Assembly: GCA_028276075.1 (NCBI GenBank)
Contig: JAPYXA010000005.1
Coordinates: 1 to 15,043, forward strand
Length of the DNA: 15,043 bases
Origin: Minisyncoccota bacterium
Lineage (GTDB): Bacteria; Patescibacteriota; Minisyncoccia; UBA6257; HR35
Direction: 5' to 3'
Shown: positions 1 through 7,761 of the stretch, in pieces
Layout: the number at the start of each line of letters is the position of its first letter
Numbering within the stretch: the first letter of the stretch is position 1
Position numbers and translations under genes: made by a program
The notes under the pieces: generated by a model
Told to the model about the DNA's origin: nothing
Seen by the model: the letters and a program-made list of their open reading frames with translations, nothing else
The model's database searches: none

Positions 1-1101
1 AGATCTAACTTCTTTGCCTAAAAGAGGTGTTGGTCCAATAATAATTGCTCTATGGGGATCTAAAATTTCAACATTAGCTCCCATGTGCTCTAATTCTTTT
101 AAATAACCAAAACGGTTTTCATATAACCATTCATGGATTAAACTAACTCCATTTGCTTGAGTAGCCAAAACACCAAAAGGAGGATGAGCATCAGATGGAA
201 ATTTTGGGAAAATTCCTGTTTGAATTTTAGTTCCTTTTAGTTTTGATTTCTTGACAATTAAGTTTTTATTTTTAATCTCTAAATTAATGTTCATTTCTTT
301 TGAAATAATTAAAACTGAATCCAAATCTTCAAACGGTACATTTTCTATAATTAGTTTATCCTTGATAACCGGAGATAAAGACAGAAAAGTGGCAGCTTCT
401 ACATAATCAAAAGGGACTTCAAAAATTACTTCTTTTTTTAAATTTTTACCTTTACAAATTTTTAAAAAATGAGTTCCTATACCTGAAATTTCATAGCCTG
501 CTTTTTTTAAGAAACAACACAAAGCCTGAACATGCGGTTCTAAAGCAACCAATCTAAGATTTATCGGTTTTTTAGAAAAAGAAGCACACATAATTAAAGT
601 TTCTGAAGCTGTTACGCTTATTTCTTTTAAAATAACTTGATCTGTTATAAATTTTTTAAATTTGCCTTCTATTAAACTATTTGAAATATTAAAAATTGCA
701 CCTAAATCAGATAATCCTTTTAAATGAGAATCAATGGGCCTTGCTCCTATTACATCTCCTCCTGGCTCCCAAATTTTGATTTTTCCAAATTTTGCTAAAA
801 CAGGTCCTAAAAATAAAATCGAGGCTCTTAAAGCTTTCACTTCTTCAATTAATAAATCCTTGTATCCTAAATTTTTATTATTAATAATTAAATTTCCATC
901 ATCAAAATAAATTTCTGCCCCTAAATATTTTAAAATAGAAATCATTGACTCAACATCTTTAATCAAAGGAACATTTTTAAAAATTACCCTTCCATCAATT
1001 AATAAAGAAGCCGGCAAAAGAGCTAAAATAGCATTTTTTGAACCAGCTACTTTTATTTCCCCATTTATCTTTTTGCCTCCTTTTATCAAAAATCTAGCCA
1101 T
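1..1101 (-). CDS. murA: UDP-N-acetylglucosamine 1-carboxyvinyltransferase (MurA), 3' end cut by window edge
   Basis: MurA transfers enolpyruvate from PEP to UDP-GlcNAc, the first committed cytosolic step of peptidoglycan synthesis. The frame is open from ATG at 1101 to base 1, giving 367 codons of about 420. Visible family signatures are GSKNA with Lys22, LRAS...LGP, PGG-x-VIGARPID at 113-124, SVTASET, FPSD with the conserved Asp, and ENRFGYLKEL. It breaks off just before the usual D-L-R-A, so the region of the conserved C-terminal Arg is not visible. The catalytic-loop residue that is Cys115 in E. coli is Asp116 here (codon 754-756), a substitution known to give fosfomycin insensitivity in other bacteria. 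The gene starts 19 bases after mraY ends, so the two are probably one operon. No Shine-Dalgarno is visible; ATG directly follows GATTTTAAAA. Identification is very secure. Confidence 0.96.
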   Translation of the reverse strand, partial: MARFLIKGGKKINGEIKVAGSKNAILALLPASLLIDGRVIFKNVPLIKDVESMISILKYLGAEIYFDDGNLIINNKNLGYKDLLIEEVKALRASILFLGPVLAKFGKIKIWEPGGDVIGARPIDSHLKGLSDLGAIFNISNSLIEGKFKKFITDQVILKEISVTASETLIMCASFSKKPINLRLVALEPHVQALCCFLKKAGYEISGIGTHFLKICKGKNLKKEVIFEVPFDYVEAATFLSLSPVIKDKLIIENVPFEDLDSVLIISKEMNINLEIKNKNLIVKKSKLKGTKIQTGIFPKFPSDAHPPFGVLATQANGVSLIHEWLYENRFGYLKELEHMGANVEILDPHRAIIIGPTPLLGKEVRS

Positions 1102-1120
1102 TTTTAAAATCAAACAATTA

Positions 1121-2158
1121 TCAATAAATTTTAAAAATCAAATAAATTATAACTGAAAAAATACAACCTATAAGATTAATCATCCAAAATCTAAAAGTTA
1201 TACTAGACTCGTGCCATCCTAAAGATTTAAAGTGATGATGAATGGGAGTTGATAGAAAAATTTTTCGTTTAAATACCTTTTTTGAAAAAAGTTGCAGCAA
1301 GACAGAACCTGCCTCTAAAACAAAAATAGGAGTCAAAAGTGGTAAAATTAAGCTACTTTGAGTGAAAAAACTCATTAAAACTATGGCCACTGAAACAGAA
1401 AAAGAACCAGTATTTCCATCAAAAAATTTAGCTGGATAAAAATTAAACCACAAATAAGTCAAGATAGATCCCATTAAAGCAGAACCAAAAGAAGCAAGAT
1501 TATAGTCTTTATTCAAAAAAGCAAAAATAGTTAAGGTTAAAAGAATTAAAAAACTTAAGCCTCCAAAAAGACCGTCAACGCCATCAGTAATATCACCAGA
1601 TAAAACAACTGCCAAAAAAACAAACAAAAAATATATTAAAAACCACAACACTCCCACATAAATTCTTTTATCTACAAAATCAATAAAATTAAAATTAAGT
1701 TTAGTTATAAACCACCAAGCAAAAATAAGACCTATTACTAAATAAATCACAAAAGTATCTCTTCTTCTTAACCCCTGATAATTAAATTGACGCAGAAGAT
1801 CATCGATTAAACCAAAAAAACCTCCTAAAAATAAACCGGCTAAAACTAAATATGTTTCTCTTCTGCTTAAAAAATTTAAAAATTCAAATATTCCGCCAAA
1901 AATTTTGCTTAAGACAAAAAATAAAATAGCTAAAAATAAAGGCGGTATCCACATAATAACCCCTGCTACAGTAGGAGTTCCTGCTTTTTCCTTTAAAGTT
2001 TCTGAAGCAATTGGAGCATCTTTCCTAAATGGCTTATCAGTTAAATTAAAATAAAAAGCTATTTTCAGATAAATAGGAACTAAAATCATAGACAACAAAA
2101 AACCAAATAAACCGTGAATAACAACTTTAATTAAATTTAAAAAAATTTCATTGACCAT
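1121..2158 (-). CDS. mraY: phospho-N-acetylmuramoyl-pentapeptide transferase (MraY) with altered catalytic motifs
   Basis: MraY moves phospho-MurNAc-pentapeptide from UDP onto undecaprenyl phosphate to form lipid I in the inner membrane. At 345 residues and with about ten hydrophobic segments it has the normal size. MraY-specific signatures are KAGTPTVAG near 58-66, DD at 119-120, TDGVDG at 191-196, WFNFYPAKFF and the C-terminal PIHHHF...GWHE, which separates it from WecA/TagO relatives. Two positions deviate. The Asn of the usual N-L-T-D-G is Asp189, and the Asp of the usual M-G-D-x-G-S (E. coli Asp267, one of three conserved aspartates) is Asn249 in DGNTGS. The start overlaps the upstream S11 peptidase gene by 11 bases, so translation is probably coupled. 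It stops with TGA. Confidence 0.95.
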   Translation of the reverse strand: MVNEIFLNLIKVVIHGLFGFLLSMILVPIYLKIAFYFNLTDKPFRKDAPIASETLKEKAGTPTVAGVIMWIPPLFLAILFFVLSKIFGGIFEFLNFLSRRETYLVLAGLFLGGFFGLIDDLLRQFNYQGLRRRDTFVIYLVIGLIFAWWFITKLNFNFIDFVDKRIYVGVLWFLIYFLFVFLAVVLSGDITDGVDGLFGGLSFLILLTLTIFAFLNKDYNLASFGSALMGSILTYLWFNFYPAKFFDGNTGSFSVSVAIVLMSFFTQSSLILPLLTPIFVLEAGSVLLQLFSKKVFKRKIFLSTPIHHHFKSLGWHESSITFRFWMINLIGCIFSVIIYLIFKIY

Positions 2159-3002
2159 AATATTTAATCAAAGAACTTATAAGCATTTCTGTTTCTTGCC
2201 ATCTGTTTTTTGACCCCAAAAGAATAAAAACCAAAAAAGGTGATTTATCAAATTTTAAAATCATAACCAAATTTTCTCCAACTTCATCCTTATATCCTGT
2301 TTTTGAAGCTACAATAAAATTTTTATACTTAGGCAAAATCAAATTAGTCGTCCACAAAGTTTTATTATTTATAACAACTTTTTCCAAAGTAGTTATTCTT
2401 AAAATTTCAGGAATCCTAGAGTAAAGATTAACCAATAAAATAAAAAGGTCTTTGGCTGTAGATAAATTTTGTTCTAATCCGCTAGGGTCAACAAATTTTG
2501 AATCAAGCATACCGAATTCTTTAGCCTTAAGATTCATTAAAGAAACAAAATCTTTAACATTATAGTTTTTGGCCAAAAGATAAATGCTATCGTTACTTGA
2601 GGCAATTAAAGCAGCTTTAAAAATATCATCTCTGGATATCCTTTCTCCTTCCTTAAAATAACCGACAATACCCTCTTTACTTAAACTTTCTTTATCAAAA
2701 GAGAAATCTTTATTTTCCTTAAAAACTAAATAACCTATATAAACGCTTAAAAGTTTTGTTATGGAAGCTATGTCCTTTTTGGCTAAAGAATTTTTTGATA
2801 GCAAGGTTTGCCCTCCTATTTCTTTAATTAATATAGATTCTGCTGAAAAATTTCTTATATCTAAATTTAACTTATTTACATCTTGAAAATCTACATCCTT
2901 GTATACTTTTTCAGTAAAATAAAAATTTTTCTCAGCATTATTCGTTGGTGTATTATTAACATTAACAGTAAAAAAACTTAAAAATATTAAAAAAAGAAAC
3001 AT
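2148..3002 (-). CDS. D-alanyl-D-alanine carboxypeptidase, peptidase family S11 (penicillin-binding protein)
   Basis: This 284-residue protein carries the three serine-acyltransferase motifs of low-molecular-weight penicillin-binding proteins: SITK with nucleophile Ser80 and Lys83, SSN at 135-137, and KTG at 234-236. Family members trim the terminal D-Ala from peptidoglycan stem peptides outside the membrane and are beta-lactam targets. Residues 2-13 are hydrophobic, which suits a signal peptide or anchor, though it lacks the usual N-terminal basic residues. It ends soon after the catalytic domain, so the extra C-terminal beta domain and amphipathic anchor of E. coli PBP5 are absent. Its ATG is 3 bases past the scpB stop, and its end overlaps mraY by 11 bases, putting a periplasmic or surface wall enzyme in the same operon as the precursor enzymes. 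A precise name (dacA, dacB or dacF) cannot be chosen. Confidence 0.92.
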   Translation of the reverse strand: MFLFLIFLSFFTVNVNNTPTNNAEKNFYFTEKVYKDVDFQDVNKLNLDIRNFSAESILIKEIGGQTLLSKNSLAKKDIASITKLLSVYIGYLVFKENKDFSFDKESLSKEGIVGYFKEGERISRDDIFKAALIASSNDSIYLLAKNYNVKDFVSLMNLKAKEFGMLDSKFVDPSGLEQNLSTAKDLFILLVNLYSRIPEILRITTLEKVVINNKTLWTTNLILPKYKNFIVASKTGYKDEVGENLVMILKFDKSPFLVFILLGSKNRWQETEMLISSLIKYYGQ

Positions 3003-3005
3003 CTT

Positions 3006-3509
3006 TTAAATCAAACTTTTTAAACCTTTTCTTACTCTAAAATAGTCAGGCAAGTCTTTAATTTCTTTAAAACCAAAAAAATCTAGAAAATCTTGACTAA
3101 CCTTAAAAAAATTCTTACTTGTTTTGATCACAAGTCCTTCCTTCAGTAAATAAAAAATCTCAAACCATGAATTTTTATTTCTAAGCGAATTTATTTTTTC
3201 CAACCTCATAGGACCAGCATAAGCAATAATAGCGAGCACCTCCAAAATATTTTTCGAGTTTTCTTCTTCTGAAAAATCGAAAAAATTAACAAGATAAGGA
3301 TACACAGCAGGACGATTAACCAGCTCTATAAAGCCATTTTCCTGATAAACAAAAAAACCTAAATTTTTATATCTTAAATTTAATTCTTCAAGAATATTTT
3401 TAATTTTTAATCCTTTAAAAAAATTTTCTAAAGTTTCTATCTTTATTTTTCCCCTACTTGACAATAAAATAGCATCAAGAATTTGAAAAACTATTTTTTT
3501 ATTCTTCAT
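3006..3509 (-). CDS. scpB: segregation and condensation protein B (ScpB)
   Basis: ScpB is a winged-helix dimer that binds the kleisin ScpA in the SMC condensin complex that compacts and separates chromosomes. The 167 residues align along the whole family pattern: an N-terminal winged helix (LDAILLSSRGKIKIETLENFF), a middle element FxVYQENGFIELVNRPAVYPYL, the family hallmark LEVLAIIAYAGPM near 89-101, and a C-terminal FLDFFGFKEIKDLPD. Length is slightly below the usual 180-200. Its ATG overlaps the khpA stop by one base (TAATG), a typical coupling junction. ScpA and SMC are not in the window. That it sits with mraY and murA suggests a shared growth/segregation operon, which is an inference. 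Confidence 0.9.
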   Translation of the reverse strand: MKNKKIVFQILDAILLSSRGKIKIETLENFFKGLKIKNILEELNLRYKNLGFFVYQENGFIELVNRPAVYPYLVNFFDFSEEENSKNILEVLAIIAYAGPMRLEKINSLRNKNSWFEIFYLLKEGLVIKTSKNFFKVSQDFLDFFGFKEIKDLPDYFRVRKGLKSLI

Positions 3510-3784
3510 TAAGCCCTGGGAGTGTTGACTTTTAAAGAAATAACAGCTCCCATTGCTCCTCCTATACTTTTGGTTATTTTTCTTACAGCATTTATAGTTG
3601 ATCCTTTTTTACCAATTATTAAACTTAAAACTTCTTTTGGTCCTGTAATTTCTACAAGAAGACCTCTCTCGTCTACGTTTCCTTGAATTTCTAATTTAGC
3701 GACCTTTTCGGGATCAATCCATAAAGAAAAAAGGGTACGAAGTTTGTTTTCAACTTCTTTTATTTTATCTGACATTTTCTTCAT
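3509..3784 (-). CDS. khpA: KH-domain RNA-binding protein (KhpA/YlqC family)
   Basis: This 91-residue protein has a single KH domain with the GxxG loop as IGKKGSTINAVRKI near 57-70, preceded by VDERGLLVEITGPKEVLSLIIG. That is the layout of KhpA (YlqC), a small RNA chaperone that partners KhpB/Jag and affects cell size and division genes in Gram-positive bacteria. In many genomes khpA lies beside rpsP and trmD; here it leads the scpB, carboxypeptidase, mraY and murA group instead. The first ATG at 3784 is annotated, but ATG at 3775 (Met4) is equally possible, since neither has a Shine-Dalgarno. The stop codon overlaps the scpB start. Confidence 0.85.
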   Translation of the reverse strand: MKKMSDKIKEVENKLRTLFSLWIDPEKVAKLEIQGNVDERGLLVEITGPKEVLSLIIGKKGSTINAVRKITKSIGGAMGAVISLKVNTPRA

Positions 3785-3824
3785 TAATTTAATAACGACA
3801 TTTTTTAATTTACTTTAAAAACTG

Positions 3825-3898
3825 AGCCAGGGACGGGATTCGAACCCGTGACCTCCGCATTACCAGAGCGGTGCTCTAACCACCTGAGCTACCCTGGC
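3825..3898 (-). tRNA. tRNA-Thr, anticodon GGU
   Basis: The minus strand folds as a full cloverleaf: acceptor GCCAGGG/CCCTGGC, D stem GCTC/GAGC, anticodon stem CCGCT/TGCGG, loop CTGGTAA with anticodon GGT, T stem ACGGG/CCCGT and loop TTCGAAT. Known threonine identity elements G1-C72, C2-G71, G35 and U36 are all present. The anticodon stem has a U31-U39 mismatch next to the loop. The discriminator is U73 and the following bases are CAG, so the CCA end is not encoded and must be added by tRNA nucleotidyltransferase. It lies between secF and khpA with its own upstream promoter and could read through into khpA. Confidence 0.96.
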
Positions 3899-3913
3899 AA
3901 AAATATTTTTATA

Positions 3914-3942
3914 ATTATAAAGCATCTTATTGAAAAATTTAA
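3914..3942 (-). promoter_or_regulatory. sigma-70-type promoter for tRNA-Thr
   Basis: A perfect TATAAT at 3914-3919 is preceded, with a 17-base spacer, by TTAAAT at 3937-3942 on the minus strand. The start of transcription would fall near 3907, about nine bases before the mature tRNA 5' end. The -35 is a weak match; the exact -10 and the position support the call. It lies entirely in the gap after the secF TAG stop. Confidence 0.6.
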
Positions 3943-4782
3943 CTATTTATCTTCTTTTAGATCGAACAAAAGGGGTGATGCTAAAAAAATAGAAGAATAT
4001 GTTCCGATAATAATTCCTATTTGAATTGAAAGAAGAAATGCTTTTAAATCAGAAATTAAAAATGTTAAAGGAAATACAGATAAAACAGCAGTTAAGGAAG
4101 TAAAAACAGATCTTCTAATGGTTTGATTTATGCTATCATTAAAAATTTGTTTATCTTTTTTCCCTGAAATTAAAATATTTTCCCTTAAACGATCAAAGAC
4201 TACAATAGTATCATGGACAGAAAAACCTACAATAATAAGTAAAGCTGTTATGAATTTAATATCTAAATCAAATCCTAAAAATTTTGAAATTAAAACATAA
4301 AAACCAGTGGTTGCTAAAACATCGTGAAGTAAAGTAACTATCACTACAAAGCCTAAAACAAATAAGGAAAACTCCCTTTTTAACTTATAGAAAGCTAAAG
4401 CTACATAAAATCCTATAGCAAATAAAATAATTATTATCATCCATAATGATCTTTTCCTCAATTCTGAACTTAAATTACCGCTAATTGATTCAAATCTTAT
4501 TTTTTTACTTGAAGGATCTTCCTTTAAAATCTCTTGCCATGCCAAACTTAAATCTTGACTACTTTTTAATAAAAAACCATCCTTTTGAGGATAAATTAAG
4601 GCTTTTAAAGATAATTTGTTAATTATTTTATAAACATTAGCTTTTGTTTTAACCTCTAAAATTTGACCACCGGTTAAATCAATACCAAAAGATGGAGAAA
4701 AAATATAAAAACTTAAAGCTCCAAACATAACAATTGAAAAGCTTAGAAAATAAAAATAAAATCTATTTTTTATAAAATCCAT
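3943..4782 (-). CDS. secF: protein translocase subunit SecF
   Basis: SecF pairs with SecD as an RND-type membrane partner of SecYEG that uses the proton gradient to complete protein export. The 279-residue protein has a first membrane helix (about 9-29), the conserved GIDLTGG with Asp35, a short extracytoplasmic domain, SELRKRS before helix 2, and five more C-terminal helices. The charged residues tied to proton use are present: SVHDT with Asp191 and INQTIRRSVFTSLT with Arg224. It is somewhat shorter than the roughly 320-residue E. coli SecF. Its ATG lies 20 bases inside the end of secD, the usual secD-secF order with coupled translation. It stops with TAG, ahead of the tRNA-Thr promoter. Confidence 0.95.
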   Translation of the reverse strand: MDFIKNRFYFYFLSFSIVMFGALSFYIFSPSFGIDLTGGQILEVKTKANVYKIINKLSLKALIYPQKDGFLLKSSQDLSLAWQEILKEDPSSKKIRFESISGNLSSELRKRSLWMIIIILFAIGFYVALAFYKLKREFSLFVLGFVVIVTLLHDVLATTGFYVLISKFLGFDLDIKFITALLIIVGFSVHDTIVVFDRLRENILISGKKDKQIFNDSINQTIRRSVFTSLTAVLSVFPLTFLISDLKAFLLSIQIGIIIGTYSSIFLASPLLFDLKEDK

Positions 4783-5995
4783 TTTTAAAATAAAAAGTTT
4801 CTAACAAATAACGACTAAAGAAAACAGCTGTCAAAAAACTTATCAAAACTCCAAAAAACAAAGTTAAAGCAAATCCTTTAACAAAAGAAGTTGCCAAAAA
4901 ATACATAATCAAAGAAGAAATAATAGTAGTCATATTAGAATCTCTAATTGAAGGAAAGGCTCTTTTAAACCCTTCTTCAATGACTTGACTGTCTTTTAAA
5001 TTTTTTGCCCTTTCTTCTTTCATTCTTTCAAAAATTAAAATATTAGCATCAACTGCCATACCCACAGCCAAAACCAAACCAGCAAGAGAAGCTAATGAAA
5101 TTGTAACCCCTAGCATCTTATAAAGAGCCAAATTATAGAAAATAAAAAAAATCAAAGCTATATCAGCTAAAAATCCATTGAATTTATAAACAACAACCAT
5201 AAAAATCAAAACTAACAATATTCCTAGTAAAGCCCCTTTTAAAGACAAATCAAGAAATTTTAGACCAAGTAAAGGATCAATTACAGACTCGCCTACTAGA
5301 TAAATAGGAACAGGCAATGATCCTTGTTTTAATCTGTTAGCTAAAAGTTTTGCCTCTTGAAAAGAAAATTTCCCGTTACTATTAATTACTGCCTTACCAT
5401 TAGTTATAACTTCCTTAACAATTGGAGCACTAATTATTTGATTATCTAAGAAAATAGCTATTGGCTTACCTAAATATTTTTCAGTTAAATTTTTAAAAAT
5501 TAAAGAACCTTCTTTATTAAAAGAAAGCAAAACCACTGGCTCTAAAGAAACTGGGTCTTGGCCAACTTCAGCATTCTCTAAGTATCTACCTGTTAATCCT
5601 GAAGAAATAAAAGTTTTATCATCAATTGGAATTTTAAATTCTAAAAAAGGAGTCTCGCCTATAACTTTTTTAGCTTCTTCGGGATTTTTTATATTGGGTA
5701 TTTCAATTAAAATTCTGCCTGATTCAGAAAAACTTACAAAATACTCTGCTACACCTAGAAAATTTATACGTCTCTCGATCATATCTTTTGTTTGTTCTAA
5801 GACCTGGCCTCTGTTACTATTCTTTGCTTTCTCAAAATCAATTTGATAAGTCAGGATTGTCCCCCCAGCTAAATCCATACCAAACGAAAAAGACTTCTTA
5901 AATCTTTCTGGTAAAAAGCTTATCTTATCTGAAAAAACTATAAAAATTGAAATTAAAAACATAATTAAAAATAGAATCTGTAAATTTTTCTTCAT
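4763..5995 (-). CDS. secD: protein translocase subunit SecD
   Basis: This is the larger half of the SecDF export motor. Visible parts of the 410 residues are helix 1 (about 6-22), the D1 motif FGMDLAGG with Asp41, the P1 base (IERRINFLGVAEYFV, LIEIPNIKNPEEAKKVIG), the P1 head region to about 225, and a C-terminal five-helix bundle. Key membrane motif AVGMAVDANILIFERMKEE carries Asp315, the equivalent of the E. coli proton-relay Asp, followed by RDSNMTTIISSLI. It is short compared with the 615-residue E. coli protein but typical of bacteria with a compact P1 domain. Its ATG overlaps the stop of the upstream 100-residue gene as ATGA, and its end overlaps secF. SecD and SecF are separate, not fused. 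Confidence 0.95.
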   Translation of the reverse strand: MKKNLQILFLIMFLISIFIVFSDKISFLPERFKKSFSFGMDLAGGTILTYQIDFEKAKNSNRGQVLEQTKDMIERRINFLGVAEYFVSFSESGRILIEIPNIKNPEEAKKVIGETPFLEFKIPIDDKTFISSGLTGRYLENAEVGQDPVSLEPVVLLSFNKEGSLIFKNLTEKYLGKPIAIFLDNQIISAPIVKEVITNGKAVINSNGKFSFQEAKLLANRLKQGSLPVPIYLVGESVIDPLLGLKFLDLSLKGALLGILLVLIFMVVVYKFNGFLADIALIFFIFYNLALYKMLGVTISLASLAGLVLAVGMAVDANILIFERMKEERAKNLKDSQVIEEGFKRAFPSIRDSNMTTIISSLIMYFLATSFVKGFALTLFFGVLISFLTAVFFSRYLLETFYFKNGFYKK

Positions 5996-6294
5996 CTTTT
6001 AAATGGTGAAAAAATAAAATTAAAAAATTTGTTTAATAATCCGACTAACAAATTCCACAAAGCAATGATATCAATCCCAAAAACTTGTTTTAATCTAACT
6101 GAAACATCCGAAAATTTAATGCCCGTGGCTTCTTCAATAAAATTTATAAAATTCAACCATCCCTTTTTTAAAGTATTAAAAAAAATATCCCAGTTAAAAA
6201 TTTTCTTTAAGCTATCTAAAAAACTTTTTGGCAAAAAAGAAAAAATCAATAAGATTATTATAAAATAAACGAGGAGTTTTATTAAATCAAACAT
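5992..6294 (-). CDS. hypothetical small membrane protein upstream of secD
   Basis: I do not recognise this 100-residue protein. It has one clear membrane helix at about 5-22 (rich in Leu, Ile, Phe and Val), then a basic, aromatic-rich stretch, a predicted amphipathic middle (IEEATGIKFSDVSVRLKQVF) and a second hydrophobic segment at about 78-95 ending in Phe-Lys-Arg. Its stop overlaps the secD start as ATGA, and its ATG lies 15 bases after the gltX stop, so it is probably made together with SecD and SecF. The tight junction and intact frame suggest a real gene, and context hints at a role at the translocon or membrane insertion, but no motif proves it. The plus-strand frame over the same place is a shadow. 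Confidence 0.7.
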   Translation of the reverse strand: MFDLIKLLVYFIIILLIFSFLPKSFLDSLKKIFNWDIFFNTLKKGWLNFINFIEEATGIKFSDVSVRLKQVFGIDIIALWNLLVGLLNKFFNFIFSPFKR

Positions 6295-6308
6295 TTTAAA
6301 ATAAAAAA

Positions 6309-7754
6309 TTATTTTTTAAGCAAATTAATAGCTTTGTCAATTAATTCAATGGTCCGGCTTTTGCCAAAAATCTCTGCTAAATCAAAAGGCGCAGGAGAAT
6401 ATTCTTTACCAGAAAGGGCAACTCTTAACGGCCAAAAATATTCTCCTTTGTCTTTAGAAAAAGACAACTCATCTAAAATTCTTTTTATATTTAAAGACTC
6501 AAATTTTTCTTCTTCCAAATTTGAAAGTTTATCTTTAATTTCTATCAAATTATTAATAATTTTTTTTTCATCCACCTGTTTCCATAAAAGCAAACCTTTT
6601 GGATAATCAAAATCTTTAAAGAAAAAATCAACAGATTCCAGTAAATTAGAAACCAGAAATGATCTTTCTTTGGCCAAATTAATAATTTTTAACAATTTTT
6701 CATAAGAATAAACCAAACCATTTTGACAAATTAAAGATTTGCCATTAAATTTTCCATATAAAGAAAAATCAATCAAGGGTAAAATTTCTTCTGGAGGTTT
6801 TTGTTTTAAATAATAACGATTTAAAAAATTAAGTTTAGATATATTAAAAACAGCAGGTGATTTATTCAACCTCTCTAATTTAAATTCCTTAATTGCTTCA
6901 TCTATGCTGATAATTTCCCTATCTTTTTCTGGATGCCAACCTAATAAAATTATAAAATTTAAAATTGCCTCTGGCAAATAACCCTCTTTTTTATACTCAG
7001 AAATGCTTTTAGCTCCGTGCCTTTTTGAAAGTTTACTTCTATCTTGACCTAAAACCAAGGGTAAATGAACAAAAATAGGCACCTGCCAGTCAAGATATTT
7101 ATAAATAAGAATTTGTTTTGGGGTAGTTGAAATAAATTCTTCTCCTCTTATAACGTGGGTTATTCCTTGATAATGATCATCAACTGTATTAGCTAACAAA
7201 TATAATGGTTCATTTTCATTTTTAGCTATTATAAAATCACCTACCTGAGACAAATCAATTTTAATTTCACCCCTTAAAAAATCATTAAAAACAAAAATTT
7301 TTTCAGGCACACGGAGACGAATTACATATTGCATTTTTTTCTTTAAATTATCTCGCACCTCAGAATCCGTTAAATTTCTACATTTTCCACTATATCTAGG
7401 GGTCATTCCCCTTGTTAACTGTTCCTGCTTTCTTAATTCAAGTTCTTCTTTGCTACAAAAACAATAATAAGCTGACTTTTGATCTATAAGTTGTTTTATA
7501 ACATTCTTATATAAATCAGTTCTTTCGCTTTGTCTTATAACTGGTTCATCCCATTTTAAATTCAACCAATTTAAATTTTCTAAAATATCATCTTCAAATT
7601 CTTTTTTAGATCTTTCTTTATCGGTGTCCTCTATTCTTAAGATAAAAACTCCATTTTGAGATCGGGCAAAAATAAAATTAAACAAAGCAGTCCTGGCACC
7701 TCCTAAATGTAGGTAACCAGTTGGAGAAGGAGCAAATCTAACTCTGACGGTCAT
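6309..7754 (-). CDS. gltX: glutamyl-tRNA synthetase
   Basis: This class Ib aminoacyl-tRNA synthetase charges tRNA-Glu (and possibly tRNA-Gln, if the amidotransferase route is used, which cannot be told here). The Rossmann signature FAPSPTGYLHLGGARTALFN contains the HIGH-like HLGG at 16-19. The KMSKS equivalent is KLSKR at 241-245, and HVIRGEEFISTTPKQILIY lies between. Counted from ATG, the zinc-site cysteines are Cys98, Cys100 and Cys125, but the usual fourth ligand His127 is Asn. I chose ATG at 7754 (481 residues) over TTG at 7760, because it begins the conserved MTVRVRFAPS and lies exactly where a -10 box would start transcription. The gene leads a run into the small membrane protein, secD and secF. 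Confidence 0.95.
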   Translation of the reverse strand: MTVRVRFAPSPTGYLHLGGARTALFNFIFARSQNGVFILRIEDTDKERSKKEFEDDILENLNWLNLKWDEPVIRQSERTDLYKNVIKQLIDQKSAYYCFCSKEELELRKQEQLTRGMTPRYSGKCRNLTDSEVRDNLKKKMQYVIRLRVPEKIFVFNDFLRGEIKIDLSQVGDFIIAKNENEPLYLLANTVDDHYQGITHVIRGEEFISTTPKQILIYKYLDWQVPIFVHLPLVLGQDRSKLSKRHGAKSISEYKKEGYLPEAILNFIILLGWHPEKDREIISIDEAIKEFKLERLNKSPAVFNISKLNFLNRYYLKQKPPEEILPLIDFSLYGKFNGKSLICQNGLVYSYEKLLKIINLAKERSFLVSNLLESVDFFFKDFDYPKGLLLWKQVDEKKIINNLIEIKDKLSNLEEEKFESLNIKRILDELSFSKDKGEYFWPLRVALSGKEYSPAPFDLAEIFGKSRTIELIDKAINLLKK

Positions 7755-7761
7755 TTTCAAG

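Noticed and set aside
1121..2150. UGA recoded to glycine (code 25), as in some CPR groups
   Set aside because: TGA ends several genes at the expected protein length, and no gene contains an in-frame TGA, so standard bacterial code applies.
6029..6606. Plus-strand open frames opposite the small membrane gene and the end of gltX
   Set aside because: They mirror well-supported minus-strand genes; composition is that of the antisense strand and no motif is seen.
7755..7760. TTG start two codons upstream for gltX
   Set aside because: The ATG at 7754 begins the conserved family N-terminus and fits the -10 position. TTG would add only two residues and lie before the predicted transcript start.
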